A stretch of DNA of 64,000 nucleotides from JACCXG01 sp963785755 (GCA_963785755.1 CAWAXG010000002.1:124001-188000), one strand, 5' to 3'. Positions 1-8,956 are shown, counted from the first letter of the stretch. Numbers and translations: made by a program. The notes: generated from the sequence alone by a model not told the origin.

Positions 1-822
1 CACGCGATGGTAGAGATCGTTCCTGTACCACGCCATCGCCAGCGCCGCCGAACCTCCGGAGCTGCAGCCCATCGTTGCGCGGCCGTCCGGATCCCTGGTC
101 AATTTCACGCCGTACTGCTTTTCGACGAGCGGCAGCACTTCGGTTTCGACGAACTGCGCATACAGTCCTGACATCGTGTCGTATTCGAGGCCGCGCTGAC
201 TGCCCTGCGCGTCGCCACTGCCATTGCCGATGGAGATCGCAATCATCACCGGCACGCGCTTCTGTGCGATCAGGTTGTCCAGCGCCGTGAAGAGCAGCTG
301 ATCGGGTCCGTCGGCGCCAACGATGAAGGGGGCGACCGAGCCCGGCACATATTGCCGAGGGACGTACACCGCGACAGTCCGCGTGTAAGGAGCAGGACCG
401 CTGTTGACAATGCGTTTCGCGGGATCGGTCGGATCGATCGTCGCACGGGTGCCTTCCGCGCGGGCGATGCCAGGATAGATCGTGCTGTCGGCCGAGCGCA
501 TCGTAAAGGTATGGACGACGCCGCGCGGCACGGTGTCCTGCTCGGTCATTTCGGGCGCCGGAGGGTGCGTGGGGCCCAGAATGTAGTTTCCATACGCATC
601 GACCGGCGGCACCGCGCCGTCGGGCAGCTCGGTCGCGTTCGTGGCGGTGACATAGCCGGGCGTTCGCGGATCGCGAGTGGGCGGCGGGGGCCGATTGCCC
701 CGCGCTGCCGGCTGCGCCGAGGTCGGGGGCACCGCCGGTGTGGCACTCTGGCCTTGCGCCAGCATAACGGTGCCGATGACACTGCTCATGAGGACGACCA
801 GGGACACTCGCGTGACGATCAT
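1..822 (-). CDS. Secreted esterase, alpha/beta hydrolase of the putative-esterase (enterochelin-esterase-like) type; 3' end cut by window edge
   Basis: A long minus-strand frame runs off the left edge, with 274 codons visible. It starts at an ATG (820-822) preceded by AGGAAC about 8 nt upstream. The N-terminus has a hydrophobic stretch (VSLVVLMSSVIGTVMLAQG) that looks like a signal peptide. A Pro/Ala-rich linker and then a conserved domain follow. The visible end contains GCSSGG (residues 252-257), which fits the GxSxG nucleophile elbow with Ser254 as nucleophile. It is preceded by YAQFVETEVLPLVEKQYGV, the usual helix before that elbow in putative-esterase (PF00756-type) enzymes. The catalytic Asp and His would lie beyond the edge. 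It is probably a periplasmic or exported carboxylesterase; substrate unknown. The family call is from recalled motifs. Confidence 0.8.
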   Translation of the reverse strand, partial: MIVTRVSLVVLMSSVIGTVMLAQGQSATPAVPPTSAQPAARGNRPPPPTRDPRTPGYVTATNATELPDGAVPPVDAYGNYILGPTHPPAPEMTEQDTVPRGVVHTFTMRSADSTIYPGIARAEGTRATIDPTDPAKRIVNSGPAPYTRTVAVYVPRQYVPGSVAPFIVGADGPDQLLFTALDNLIAQKRVPVMIAISIGNGSGDAQGSQRGLEYDTMSGLYAQFVETEVLPLVEKQYGVKLTRDPDGRATMGCSSGGSAALAMAWYRNDLYHRV

Positions 823-871
823 CTTGTTGTTCCTGCTTTGAATATGCGGCCGTGGCCCAGCGACAGCAGCG

Positions 872-910
872 CCTGAACCCCTTGAACCTTTTGAGCTCTT
901 GAACCGACGA
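872..910. repeat. Half array of the TTGAACC short-unit family
   Basis: Degenerate units read TGAACCCC, TTGAACCTT, TTGAGCTC, TTGAACCGACGA. This matches the right arm of the mirrored array at 3763-3987, including the closing GAACCGACGA. No mirrored left arm is visible here. It directly abuts the ADOP 3'-end remnant at 914. Confidence 0.65.
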
Positions 911-913
911 CGG

Positions 914-965
914 CTACTCTACCCTGAGCGCCGTGACGGGATCCACGCTCGCGGCGCGGCGAGCG
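914..965 (-). pseudogene. Remnant: last 16 codons of an ADOP permease
   Basis: On the minus strand this encodes RRAASVDPVTALRVE followed by a stop, the same peptide that ends the intact ADOP permease at 1288. The DNA is nearly identical to 1288-1340 for about 50 bases, and homology then stops abruptly. It is therefore a recently duplicated or deleted 3' end. A TTGAACC half array lies on one side and a composite hairpin element on the other. Confidence 0.75.
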
Positions 966-1037
966 AATTCAACGGGTCGCGGATCGGCGGCGCGAGCGCG
1001 CCGTTCCCCGCTGATGGAGGCGATTCGCCTGCCATAA

Positions 1038-1237
1038 GAATTCACGAGTCGCGGATTTTCGCGGATTCACGCGGATGCTCCAAGGCGAGCGCGTTGATCC
1101 GCGGCAGCGCGACGAGCGGTCGTGCGCCGCGCTTCGCGCGGACCGTGAAAATTTATAATCACAACTTTACGAGGCGCCGGCCGGAGGCCGGCGCGCACGA
1201 CCGCTGCAGTTCCGCGTTGATCCGCGATTCGTATCGA
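1038..1237. repeat. Composite palindromic intergenic element (CGCGGATT family) with nested hairpin pair
   Basis: The outer left arm has tandem CGCGGATT-like units (about 1051-1076) and the outer right arm has the reverse-complement units (TCCGCG/GATCCGCG, about 1211-1229). The inner block 1115-1205 is bounded by a perfect 11-bp inverted repeat, AGCGGTCGTGC (1115-1125) and GCACGACCGCT (1195-1205). It holds two hairpins, CGCGCTTCGCGCG and CGCCGGCCGGAGGCCGGCG, around an AT-rich centre. The element at 62406-62654 is a second copy in the opposite orientation. Together with the array and remnant at 872-965, this accounts for most of the gap 823-1287. Confidence 0.75.
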
Positions 1238-1287
1238 ACATACATGACGCTCGCCGTCAACGGCCGCCGACAGCGCGATCGGCGGGA

Positions 1288-3750
1288 CTACTCGACCCTG
1301 AGCGCCGTGACAGGATCCACGCTCGCGGCGCGCCGGGCGGGGATGGCGCTGGCGATCAGCGCCGCGAGCAGCAGCGAAGCCGCGGCGCCGGCGAAAGCAC
1401 GAGGATCGGTCGGTTCGAGGCCGAACAGGAACGCTCTCGACGCCGCGCTCAGGTACCACGCCGCCAGCGCGCCCGCCACGAGGCCGCAGCCGACCAGCAC
1501 TGAAGCTCTGACCAGCACCATCGAGACGACGCTCGAGCGGCTCGCGCCGAGGGCGATGCGGACGCCGATCTCGCGGGTGCGCTGCGCGACCAGGAACGCC
1601 ATCAGGCCGTAGAGCCCGACGGCGGCGATCACCAGGCCAAGCAGGCCGAAGAGACCGAGGAGCAGCATGTTGAGCCGGCGCTGTGCGAGCTGCCCCGCGA
1701 CCAGGTCTTCCAGGGCTCTCGCGTTGCGCAGCGGCACGTCGGGCAGCACGGCGAACACGGCAGCCTTCACTGCGGGAAGCACGGCCGTTGGCTCGCCGCT
1801 CGTGCGGACGATCAGTTCGGCGCCGGACACTTCACTCTGCTCCAGCGGAATGTAGGCCGCGGCGCCGGGATTCACTTCCAGGCTGGCGTGGCGGACGTCG
1901 CCAACCACGCCGACGATCGTTCGCTGATCGTCGATGCTCACGCTGCGGCCAACCGGATCCTCGTCACCGAAGAACTTCTTCGCCGCCGACTCGTTGAGGA
2001 TCGCGACCTGGGGCGCGCTCCTTCGATCGTCCGCGCTGAACAGCCGGCCGCGGCGAAGTGGAATCTTCAACGCTGCGTGATAGTCGGCGGTCACGCGCCG
2101 CACCACGATCTGCTGGCCCGCCGAGATGTCCAGCCGGCCGCGAATCGAGATGCTCGTTGCGCTGACGTAGCCGCTCAGCGGCCGGCCGCCGGCAATCATC
2201 GACGCATGCGTGACACCCGGAATCTGGCTGATGCGACCCACGATGTCCGCCAACTCGGGAGTAAAGTCCCGAGGCCTGGTTCTGGACTCGATGCGGGGCG
2301 AGATCTGCGCCGTCAGGACGTGATCCGCGCTGAACCCGGGATCGATCCGCATCACCGACACGAAGCTGCCGATGAACAGCGCGGCGCCGACGAGCAGGAC
2401 CACGGCGAGCGCGACTTCGGCGACGACGAGCGCGCTGCGCAGACGCTGGCGTCCCGTCGCGCCGGTGCGCGCGCCATTCTTCAGCGCGTTCGAAAGGTTG
2501 GGTCTCGACGCCTGCAGCGCCGGGACGATCCCGAACAGCAGACCGGTGACGAGCGACAGCCCTGCGGCCGCGCCGAGCACCCGCAGGTCCAGCGCGATGC
2601 CAGTGACGCGCGGCACGTTGTCCGGCATCGAGGCCCGTAGCACCTCGACGGCCCACCCCGCCACGACGATGGCGCAGACGGTTCCGGCGGCGGCGAGCAC
2701 GAGGCTCTCGATCATGAGCTGGCGGATCAGCCGCCAGCGGCTGGCGCCGAGCGCGGCGCGAACCGCGACCTCCCGCTCGCGCGCGCTGGCGCGGGCGAGC
2801 AGCAGGCTCGCGATGTTCGCGCACGTAATCAGCAGGACGAGGCCGACCGCCGCCAGCAGCATCAACATCCACGCCTTGATCCGCGCGCCGACGATGTGAT
2901 CGATCAGCGGCCGCACGCCAATCGAGCTCTCCTTGTTCCAGACCGGATTGGCCGCTTCGATCGCGGCCGCCACCTGGAGCATCTGGGACTGCGCCTGCGG
3001 CTGTGACACGCCGGACCTGAGACGCGCGATGACTTGAAGGTAGCTGACGTACTTCTGCGGATCGCGCACCCGCTGATCGGCCGGAACCACGTACGGAATC
3101 CAGATGTCGGTGGCGCGCGCGGCGCCGACCGGGTAGGTGAATCGCGGCGGCATGATCCCGATCACCTCGTAGCCGCCGCTGTCGCTCGCCGACCGCCCGC
3201 CTTCGAGATCCTCGAGCGGGATCGCCCGGCCGATGATCTCGGGATCGGCCCCGAACCGGCGCCGCCACAATCCGTCGCTGATGATGGCCACACGATCGCG
3301 GCCCGGCACTTCGTTTTCCACCGTGAAGGTCCGCCCCAACGCCGGCGCGGCGCGCAGGACCGTGAAAAAACCGGCGGTCACACGCTGCGGCACCAGCGAC
3401 TCGGGTTCGCGCCCGGGCTCGCGCAGCGTGAGCCAGCCGCTGCCAATCGCGGCGATCGACTCGAACACGCGCTGCCCGGCCTCCCAATCGAGATAGTTCT
3501 GCGGCGCGACCAGCATGATCGCCTCCGGATCGCGTCCACCCGATCGCCGCTCGGGAGCCGAGGATCGCTGGCCAACCGCGACGAGACGGTCGTGCTCGTC
3601 AAACGGCAACCCGCGCAGGACGACGGCGTCCACGACCGAGAAGATCGCCGTCGTGGCGCCGATTCCCAGAGTCAACACGATCAGCGCCGAAATCGTGAAG
3701 CCGCGGGAGGATCGGAGGGATCTCAGGGACGCGACAAAGTCGTCAATCAT
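1288..3750 (-). CDS. ADOP-type ABC permease (MacB_PCD/FtsX duplicated), intact
   Basis: This is an 820-residue membrane protein of the acidobacterial duplicated orphan permease type. It begins with DFVASLRSLRSSRGFT and a first TM segment containing the hallmark LGIGATTAIFSVVDAVVLR. Two copies of a periplasmic MacB-core plus FtsX permease module follow: PCD about 45-250, FtsX TMs about 285-420, second PCD about 440-660, last three TMs about 690-810. The C-terminus PARRAASVDPVTALRVE is typical. There is no ATPase gene nearby, as usual for the family. By homology with MacB it may act mechanically on periplasmic substrates, but the function of ADOPs is unknown. ATG start chosen because it lies at the usual distance before the first motif. 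Confidence 0.93.
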   Translation of the reverse strand: MIDDFVASLRSLRSSRGFTISALIVLTLGIGATTAIFSVVDAVVLRGLPFDEHDRLVAVGQRSSAPERRSGGRDPEAIMLVAPQNYLDWEAGQRVFESIAAIGSGWLTLREPGREPESLVPQRVTAGFFTVLRAAPALGRTFTVENEVPGRDRVAIISDGLWRRRFGADPEIIGRAIPLEDLEGGRSASDSGGYEVIGIMPPRFTYPVGAARATDIWIPYVVPADQRVRDPQKYVSYLQVIARLRSGVSQPQAQSQMLQVAAAIEAANPVWNKESSIGVRPLIDHIVGARIKAWMLMLLAAVGLVLLITCANIASLLLARASAREREVAVRAALGASRWRLIRQLMIESLVLAAAGTVCAIVVAGWAVEVLRASMPDNVPRVTGIALDLRVLGAAAGLSLVTGLLFGIVPALQASRPNLSNALKNGARTGATGRQRLRSALVVAEVALAVVLLVGAALFIGSFVSVMRIDPGFSADHVLTAQISPRIESRTRPRDFTPELADIVGRISQIPGVTHASMIAGGRPLSGYVSATSISIRGRLDISAGQQIVVRRVTADYHAALKIPLRRGRLFSADDRRSAPQVAILNESAAKKFFGDEDPVGRSVSIDDQRTIVGVVGDVRHASLEVNPGAAAYIPLEQSEVSGAELIVRTSGEPTAVLPAVKAAVFAVLPDVPLRNARALEDLVAGQLAQRRLNMLLLGLFGLLGLVIAAVGLYGLMAFLVAQRTREIGVRIALGASRSSVVSMVLVRASVLVGCGLVAGALAAWYLSAASRAFLFGLEPTDPRAFAGAAASLLLAALIASAIPARRAASVDPVTALRVE

Positions 3751-3762
3751 GATTGCGAATGC

Positions 3763-3987
3763 GTCGGTTCAAAGGTTCAAAGGTTCAAAGGTTCAGGGGT
3801 TCAGGGGTTCCAAGGTTCAAGAGTTCAAGGTTCAAAAGTTCAGGGTTCGGGTTCTAATGTTCACGGGCGAGGGTTCGGGCTGAACTTCTGAACCTGAACA
3901 TCTGAACCCGACCCCCTGAACCCGAACCCCTGAACCCTTGAACCTAGAACCCGTGAACCCCTGAACTATTGAACCCTTGAACCGACG
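3763..3987. repeat. Mirrored short-unit array, GGTTCAAA family
   Basis: The left arm (3766-3855) is degenerate tandem GGTTCAAA/GGTTCAGG/GGTTCAAG. The right arm (about 3890-3985) is the reverse complement (CTGAACCC, TTGAACCC). Both outer ends carry the same boundary, CGTCGGTTC on the left and GAACCGACG on the right. It fills the gap between the start of the ADOP gene and an ADOP 5'-remnant. The same unit occurs at 872, 34569 and 35155. Confidence 0.85.
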
Positions 3988-4000
3988 ATTACTTTCCTCC

Positions 4001-4213
4001 TACGCCTCCGTCCTGTCGTTAGCGTTGAGCCTCGGCGCGGCGACGGCGGTCTTCAGCGTCGTTGACGGCGTGCTGTTGAAGCCGTTGCCGGTCGCGGATC
4101 AGGATCACCTGCTCGTCGTCTGGACGTCGAAGCCGCAGCGTGGATTCGATCACTGGGCGTTCTCGTTCGCCGGCTACGAGCATATGCGCGATGGGGTGCG
4201 GACTGTAAGCTGA
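4001..4213 (+). pseudogene. Remnant: N-terminal fragment of an ADOP permease
   Basis: The frame encodes YASVLSLALSLGAATAVFS, then VVDGVLLKPLPV and about 40 residues of the following periplasmic region (DQDHLLVVWTSKPQRG), ending at a stop at 4211-4213. This matches residues about 20-90 of ADOP permeases. The usual first residues (DIRYALRTL...) and everything after about residue 90 are absent. The upstream frame is made of array sequence. It is a dead gene fragment. Confidence 0.75.
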
Positions 4214-4277
4214 AGTAGAGTTTGGGGCCTGGACGGTACGTTCCGATGGGAACGCGGGCGAAACGGAGGACCTGGTG

Positions 4278-4307
4278 ATGTCTGACGAGTGGGAATCGAC
4301 GTGTTGA
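4278..4307 (+). other. Possible 9-codon leader ORF with strong SD, overlapping the next gene's start
   Basis: GGAGGA (4265-4270) lies 7 nt before ATG 4278. The frame MSDEWESTC ends at TGA 4305-4307, which overlaps TTG 4304 in the frame of the beta-barrel gene. Either the leader is coupled to re-initiation, or a single-base deletion near 4303 separates the true start (4278) from its gene. Given the other indels in this window, the second explanation is quite possible. Confidence 0.4.
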
Positions 4308-5110
4308 AGTGCAACTTTACCCGTGCAGTCTGTGCCGTGAGCGTTCTGCTCGGGATCGGCGGACGCGCCGAAGCGCAAGGGGTCGACTTCACGTTCTTCG
4401 TCGGCCAGGCGTTCCCGATCTACGACGAGCGGCTGACTCTCCGACCCTCGACCCCAACGGTGCCGGGCGTAGACATCAGCGTGGTGGGATCGCCGCTCAT
4501 CAAGGCGGACGGCGGGCCGGTGTTCGGCGGCGCGCTCGCGTTCGAGTTTGGCGTTCTCGGTCTCGAGGGCCGGCTCGATGCAACCGAAGTCGGGCTCGAG
4601 TTCACCGGCGCGCGGTACAACCTCCGCGGCACTCAGCCGCCCTTCGACGGCCTCACCGCGAGCATTACGCTTTCCGATGGGAGATTCGACGCCGATCGCA
4701 TCCCGCTCCTGTCGGCGAACGTGAGACTCCGCACGCCCGGTCCAGTCGCGCTGGTCGTCTCCGGCGGCCTGAGCTATCTGTCTGACATGAGCGTGACCGG
4801 GTCCATTCCCCTGCGCCTGGAAGTACCGGGCATCCCCCCGCTCCCAGGTTTCGACCCGAGGCTGACGCTCGTCGCCGTGCCGGGCCAGTCGGATCACCGC
4901 TGGGGTGTGAACGGCGGTGCAGGCCTGCGCATCGGCGGGCGCGTGGCGCTCGTCGGGGAGGTTCGGGTCTTTTACTTCCGCGAGTACGAATTGCGCTTCG
5001 ACGCCGAGAACGGCTTCGACATCCTCGACGAGCTGCTCGACAGCCTGCCGCCCGTCCGCTTCGAGCCGGTGTTCGTGAATGCACAGGCGGGCGTGACGTT
5101 CAGGTTCTGA
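4289..5110 (+). CDS. Secreted outer-membrane beta-barrel-like protein, function unknown
   Basis: A 273-residue frame from GTG 4289; GTG 4301 or TTG 4304 are equally plausible starts. The N-terminus NFTRAVCAVSVLLGIGGRAEAQG is a signal peptide with a likely cleavage after AEA. The rest alternates polar and hydrophobic residues, with many Gly and aromatic positions. It ends EPVFVNAQAGVTFRF, the terminal-Phe strand typical of outer-membrane barrels. I cannot assign a named family. The best Shine-Dalgarno (4265-4270) fits a start at 4278, which is out of frame, so the true N-terminus is uncertain. It stands alone between ADOP fragments. Confidence 0.75.
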   Translation: MGIDVLKCNFTRAVCAVSVLLGIGGRAEAQGVDFTFFVGQAFPIYDERLTLRPSTPTVPGVDISVVGSPLIKADGGPVFGGALAFEFGVLGLEGRLDATEVGLEFTGARYNLRGTQPPFDGLTASITLSDGRFDADRIPLLSANVRLRTPGPVALVVSGGLSYLSDMSVTGSIPLRLEVPGIPPLPGFDPRLTLVAVPGQSDHRWGVNGGAGLRIGGRVALVGEVRVFYFREYELRFDAENGFDILDELLDSLPPVRFEPVFVNAQAGVTFRF

Positions 5111-5174
5111 ACCGACCTCGCAGGCTGTAGGCGGGCGCCAGTGCAGCGGGACGGAGATGGTTCCTCGCCGTTCG

Positions 5175-5655
5175 TCACTCGGCCCGCAGGGCGATGATCG
5201 GATCCTGATTCATGGCACGCCGGGCCGGCGAAGTGATAGTCGAGGCTCACGCCGCGCGACTGGGCGTCCGCAATAGGCACGTCGGAGTCGACCTCGATCC
5301 TGTCGCGGTCATCGAATTCGCGACCCTCGACGACGCCGACGCCCGGCGTCTTGAAGTACCGAGGACCGGCCAGCGTGGTGCCCACCAGGTACGGCTGCGC
5401 CGGATCGACCGGGTCGCCAGGCAGCCGCACCGGCGTGACCGGGCGACTCCAGCGGGGCAACGGCGGTACGCCCGCCAGACTCGCGGCAAGCACGCCCGGA
5501 AGGGCTTCGAGGCGCTCGATGACATCGCGCTGATAGGCGGTGATCGGCGTGCCGTACATCTCGGCGTTCTCATCGAGATCCTGGCGCAGCGTCGCACCCG
5601 TCAGGGCGATGCCGGCGAAGACTACCCGCGAGCGCGAGTAGGACAGGATCTTCGC
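5175..5655 (-). pseudogene. Remnant: internally deleted ADOP permease fragment
   Basis: The minus strand reads LRQDLDENAEMYGTPITAY, QRDVIERLEALPGVLAASLA and then YFKTPGVGVVEGREFDDRD, matching the second periplasmic domain of ADOPs. It then jumps directly to a C-terminal tail, ARRAMNQDPIIALRAE and a stop (5175-5177). The last FtsX membrane domain and the whole first half are missing. Frame is kept through most of the fragment, so decay looks recent. It occupies most of the gap before the peptidase gene at 5695. Confidence 0.7.
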
Positions 5656-5694
5656 TGTAGACTTCCGATCGCCATCGCCACCGGAGGACCCACA

Positions 5695-6501
5695 ATGCTC
5701 GAACGAGCGCTCGCATTCGCTCTGACTCTGACGACGGCCAGTGTGGGGTCATCACCAGAAGCCGGCGCACCCTTCTCGCAAGTCCAATCAGCCTGGCAGA
5801 GAACCGAGAGCCAACACTTCGAAATCCACTACCTGCCGGCGCTCGCACGTGAACTCGAACGAGTCATCCGAAGCGCCGAGCGCGCGTACGATCGGATCAG
5901 CGGGCGATTGAACTTCACCTTCCCAACCAAAGTGCCGCTGGTCATGTTCGCACCGTCGGGGGCCTTGACCCGAGAACAGGTCGTGACCTACGCCACCAGC
6001 AACCAAGTCGCGCCACCGCATCCACACCGAAGTCGCATCGTACTCCCACTGCGTGAGGGCGATACCCAGCTCGACGCGCTGATGGTCCACGAGCTGACGC
6101 ACCTCCTTGTGAGTGAAATCATCCTGCCGCAGACTCCGGGAGACGGCGGCGTACCGCGCTGGGTGCAGGAAGGGATCGCGAGCTACATGGCAGACGGCTG
6201 GTCCGATGACCACGAGCGTCTGATGCGCGAGCTCGTCGCCGCGGGCAACGTCCCGGCACTGTCGCAACTGACCGGCAGCGGTAGCTTCGCGAACCCGCGT
6301 CTGAACGACGCGCTCGGGCACGTCGCGTTCGACTACATCGAGAGCCGCTGGGGACCCACCAGCATTCGTCGCTTCTTAGATGCGCTCATCGTCCCGCGCG
6401 TGGACAAGACCTATGACGCCGTGTTCGATCTGACGCCGGCGGAATTCGACGCGGCGTTCCGGCAATATGCAGAACGTCGATTCGGGCCGGTCGCTCGCTG
6501 A
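5695..6501 (+). CDS. Secreted zinc metallopeptidase, peptidase-MA-like (gluzincin)
   Basis: 268 residues. The start is ATG 5695, chosen for GGAGGA at 5682-5687; the frame is open further upstream but only over the ADOP remnant. The N-terminus LERALAFALTLTTASVGSSPEAGA looks like a signal peptide. The active site is HELTH (residues 132-136), with a likely third zinc ligand Glu159 in WVQEGIASYMADG, a 23-residue spacing that fits gluzincins. TESQHFEIHY near the N-terminus is typical of peptidase-MA-like proteins. It is presumably exported and cleaves unknown peptides. The next gene starts 17 bases downstream, so the two may be co-transcribed. Confidence 0.85.
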   Translation: MLERALAFALTLTTASVGSSPEAGAPFSQVQSAWQRTESQHFEIHYLPALARELERVIRSAERAYDRISGRLNFTFPTKVPLVMFAPSGALTREQVVTYATSNQVAPPHPHRSRIVLPLREGDTQLDALMVHELTHLLVSEIILPQTPGDGGVPRWVQEGIASYMADGWSDDHERLMRELVAAGNVPALSQLTGSGSFANPRLNDALGHVAFDYIESRWGPTSIRRFLDALIVPRVDKTYDAVFDLTPAEFDAAFRQYAERRFGPVAR

Positions 6502-6517
6502 CGTTCCGTGCCCGATC

Positions 6518-8839
6518 ATGCGACACCTGTTCATCTGCACGCTGCTTTGTATTCTGCCGATACCGGTACTCGCTCAAACCACGCGTTCACTTCCTCAGCC
6601 GGGCCAAGCCAAGGGTTCGGATCCTTCCAGGAACTCCGCCCTGGTGCTTGACTGGATGAATCGCGTGACGGCCAACGACCCGAAGGTCCGGGCAATCGCC
6701 GAAGACGCCCTGGTCCAAGGGGCGGGGCGTTCGCTGCCTTTGCTGAGACAATTCCTCAACCGTCGTGATGAAGACCTGCAACTGAAGACTCTTGAAATCA
6801 TCCGGCGGATCGGTCCACCGGCGATTCCGCTGCTGGTGGAACTGCTTCGTCATGAGGAGGTCTCCCTTCGGCGCAGCGCCGTTGATGCCTTGATTGACCT
6901 GGCGCCCCATACAGAACGGATTCAACCGGCGTTGAGACGGGCACTTGGCGACGAAGATTCGGTGGTCGCGGGCGATGCCGCACGTGCCCTGGGCGCTTTG
7001 CGCTCGAGGGCCAGTCCTTCGGTACGCGCTCTAGTCGAGGCTCTCTCGCACGAGGATCCTTACGTCCGCATCTACGCGGCGGAGGCCTTGGCGTCAATCG
7101 GTCCGAAGGCGAGCGCGGCGACCAGGGACCTCGCCAGAGCCGTGGGCGATCCGATTCCCGGCGTCCGATGGGCGGCGTGTGAGGCCCTCGCAAGCATCGG
7201 CCCGGCGGCTCAGTCCGCTGTGCCGCAGTTGATAGAAGCGCTGAAGGATGAATTCCTTTATGTGCGCATCTTCGCGGCCGGGGCGCTGGGAAGCATCGGG
7301 CCGAAGGCACAGACGGCCCGGGAGGCGCTGAGAGCGGCCGCAAACGATCCCATACTGCGTAACGAAGCAGAGTGGGCGTTGAATCGAATCGCTGGCAGTC
7401 ATCCAATAATCGGCGCGAACGAGCGGCAGCGAGAGAGCCTGGCGAGCGGAGTGGGGCGTGGGGCCCCCGCGAGCGAGCCAGTCGGGGAGTCCGAGGGGCG
7501 AAGCCCCTCGGTTAAAACAGTCGCTCAAACGGGCAATCCTCCGGTTGACTGGGATCCGACCACCGGGCGGAACATCGTCTGGAGCGTCGAGTTGGGAAAC
7601 GACGCGTTTGGCCGTCCCGTGGTTGCCGGCGATGCGGTCTATGTGGGTACCGACAACGCCAGGCAGATGAACCCCGCCTTTCAGGAAGAGTCCGGCGTGC
7701 TCATGGCTTTTCGAGTGACGGATGGCGCGTTCCTCTGGCAGGACGTGGCCCCGCGAGTGGAGCGCGGCCTGCGGGAGTTCCTGCTGCCTTCGACGACAAG
7801 TGCGCCATATGTGGAAGGGAACCGGTTGTACTACGTCACCGCCGAGTGCCAACTCCGTTGCCTCGACACGCAGGGTTTCCGTGATGGCGAGAACAGTGGT
7901 CCTTATCGGGAAGAGGTCTTCCAGGACAACGCTGCGGCCGACATCGTCTGGGAGCTGGACATGTGCGCCCGCCTGGGTGTCTTTCCGCATGAAGCCTCCA
8001 ACAGCGAAGTGTTGCCCGTGGGTGACCTGCTGATGGTCAGTACCTCCAACGGCCAGAATGAAGGCCATACGCGCGTCCCATCGCCGCGCGCCCCAAGCCT
8101 GATCGCGGTGGACAAGCACTCAGGCGAAGTGGTCTGGCGCGCCATCGGCCCGGGCGAGCAGGTGTTGCACGGCCAGTGGTCCAGCCCCGTGGCGGCCAAC
8201 GTCAACGGGCGCATGCAGGTGCTCTTCGGCGGAGGAGATGGCTGGCTGCGCGCCTACGACGCGGCATCGGGTCACCAGGTCTGGCGATTTGACGGCAACC
8301 CGAAAGACGCCCGCTGGCTTCCGCGCCCCGGCGTCCTTTCGCGCAGCTCTATCATTGCTTCACCGGTCTTCGCCGACGGCCGTGTCTTCGTTGCTATGGG
8401 GCAGGATCCTACGCACGGCGATGGACCCTCGCTGATTCATGCGATCAGTCCCAACGGCCAGGGAGACGTCACCAGGAGCAGGCTCCTCTGGACTTCTCGC
8501 GAGGTCGGCCGCGTGGTGGGAACGCCCATTGCGAAGGACGGTCTGCTGTACGTTGGGGACCTGGGCGGAACGGTTCATTGTCTCGACGCGGCAACCGGCG
8601 CCCACGTCTGGAAGCACGAGACGAACGAGGCCATCTGGGGAAGCCTCCTGCTGGCCGGCGACCGGCTTTACGTTGGGAACGTAGAAGGCAGCATGACGGT
8701 TCTTCGTGCCGGACGGCGAAAGGAATTGCTGGCGCAGATCGAGATGGATGCGCCGCTCTACTCGCGTCCGGCGCTGATCGGCGATGCGCTTTATCTGGCG
8801 ACCGCGCGCCGGTTGTACCTCATCGCGGCAAAGCCTTGA
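6518..8839 (+). CDS. Secreted HEAT-repeat / PQQ-type beta-propeller fusion protein
   Basis: 773 residues from ATG 6518. RHLFICTLLCILPIPVLAQ is a signal peptide. Residues about 50-290 are HEAT repeats (e.g. VVAGDAARALGALRSRASPS, DPYVRIYAAEALASIGPKA). Residues about 340-770 are a PQQ-like (BamB/alcohol-dehydrogenase type) beta-propeller with repeated GxVVWR, LYVGDLGGTVHCLDAATGAHV and similar blades. There are no obvious PQQ-dehydrogenase catalytic residues, so it is more likely a binding or scaffold protein than an enzyme. The linker between domains (about 300-335) is encoded by an interspersed DNA repeat (see 7427-7511). It follows the zinc peptidase closely and may form an operon with it. Confidence 0.85.
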   Translation: MRHLFICTLLCILPIPVLAQTTRSLPQPGQAKGSDPSRNSALVLDWMNRVTANDPKVRAIAEDALVQGAGRSLPLLRQFLNRRDEDLQLKTLEIIRRIGPPAIPLLVELLRHEEVSLRRSAVDALIDLAPHTERIQPALRRALGDEDSVVAGDAARALGALRSRASPSVRALVEALSHEDPYVRIYAAEALASIGPKASAATRDLARAVGDPIPGVRWAACEALASIGPAAQSAVPQLIEALKDEFLYVRIFAAGALGSIGPKAQTAREALRAAANDPILRNEAEWALNRIAGSHPIIGANERQRESLASGVGRGAPASEPVGESEGRSPSVKTVAQTGNPPVDWDPTTGRNIVWSVELGNDAFGRPVVAGDAVYVGTDNARQMNPAFQEESGVLMAFRVTDGAFLWQDVAPRVERGLREFLLPSTTSAPYVEGNRLYYVTAECQLRCLDTQGFRDGENSGPYREEVFQDNAAADIVWELDMCARLGVFPHEASNSEVLPVGDLLMVSTSNGQNEGHTRVPSPRAPSLIAVDKHSGEVVWRAIGPGEQVLHGQWSSPVAANVNGRMQVLFGGGDGWLRAYDAASGHQVWRFDGNPKDARWLPRPGVLSRSSIIASPVFADGRVFVAMGQDPTHGDGPSLIHAISPNGQGDVTRSRLLWTSREVGRVVGTPIAKDGLLYVGDLGGTVHCLDAATGAHVWKHETNEAIWGSLLLAGDRLYVGNVEGSMTVLRAGRRKELLAQIEMDAPLYSRPALIGDALYLATARRLYLIAAKP
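7427..7511. repeat. Interspersed GC-rich repeat inside the HEAT/PQQ coding sequence, ending in a perfect hairpin
   Basis: CAGCGAGAGAG followed by GCGAGCGGAGTGGGGCGTGG and a GCGAGCGAG block closely resembles 46955-47020. It ends with the hairpin CCGAGGGG-CGAAG-CCCCTCGG (8-bp perfect stem, about 7491-7511). It is read in frame as a low-complexity Gly/Ser/Glu linker (ERQRESLASGVGRGAPASE). Confidence 0.6.
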
Positions 8840-8956
8840 TCCCAAGAACGAATACCTCTACATCCGTGGACGCGTTCCCGGCTTCAGCCAGGTAGCGCTG
8901 TATGGCCGACCGCCTGATTGCCTCGCGAGCAGTAGAGGGGCGCGAAAGAGTAGCAT

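Noticed and set aside
1964..3487. Long second reading frame inside the ADOP gene at 1288
   Set aside because: Arg/Ala-rich shadow frame of high-GC coding DNA, without any domain motif.
3766..3855. GGTTCAAAGG motifs resembling a tRNA T-arm (GGTTCAAATCC)
   Set aside because: They occur in tandem, with no acceptor or anticodon stems around them; they are array units.
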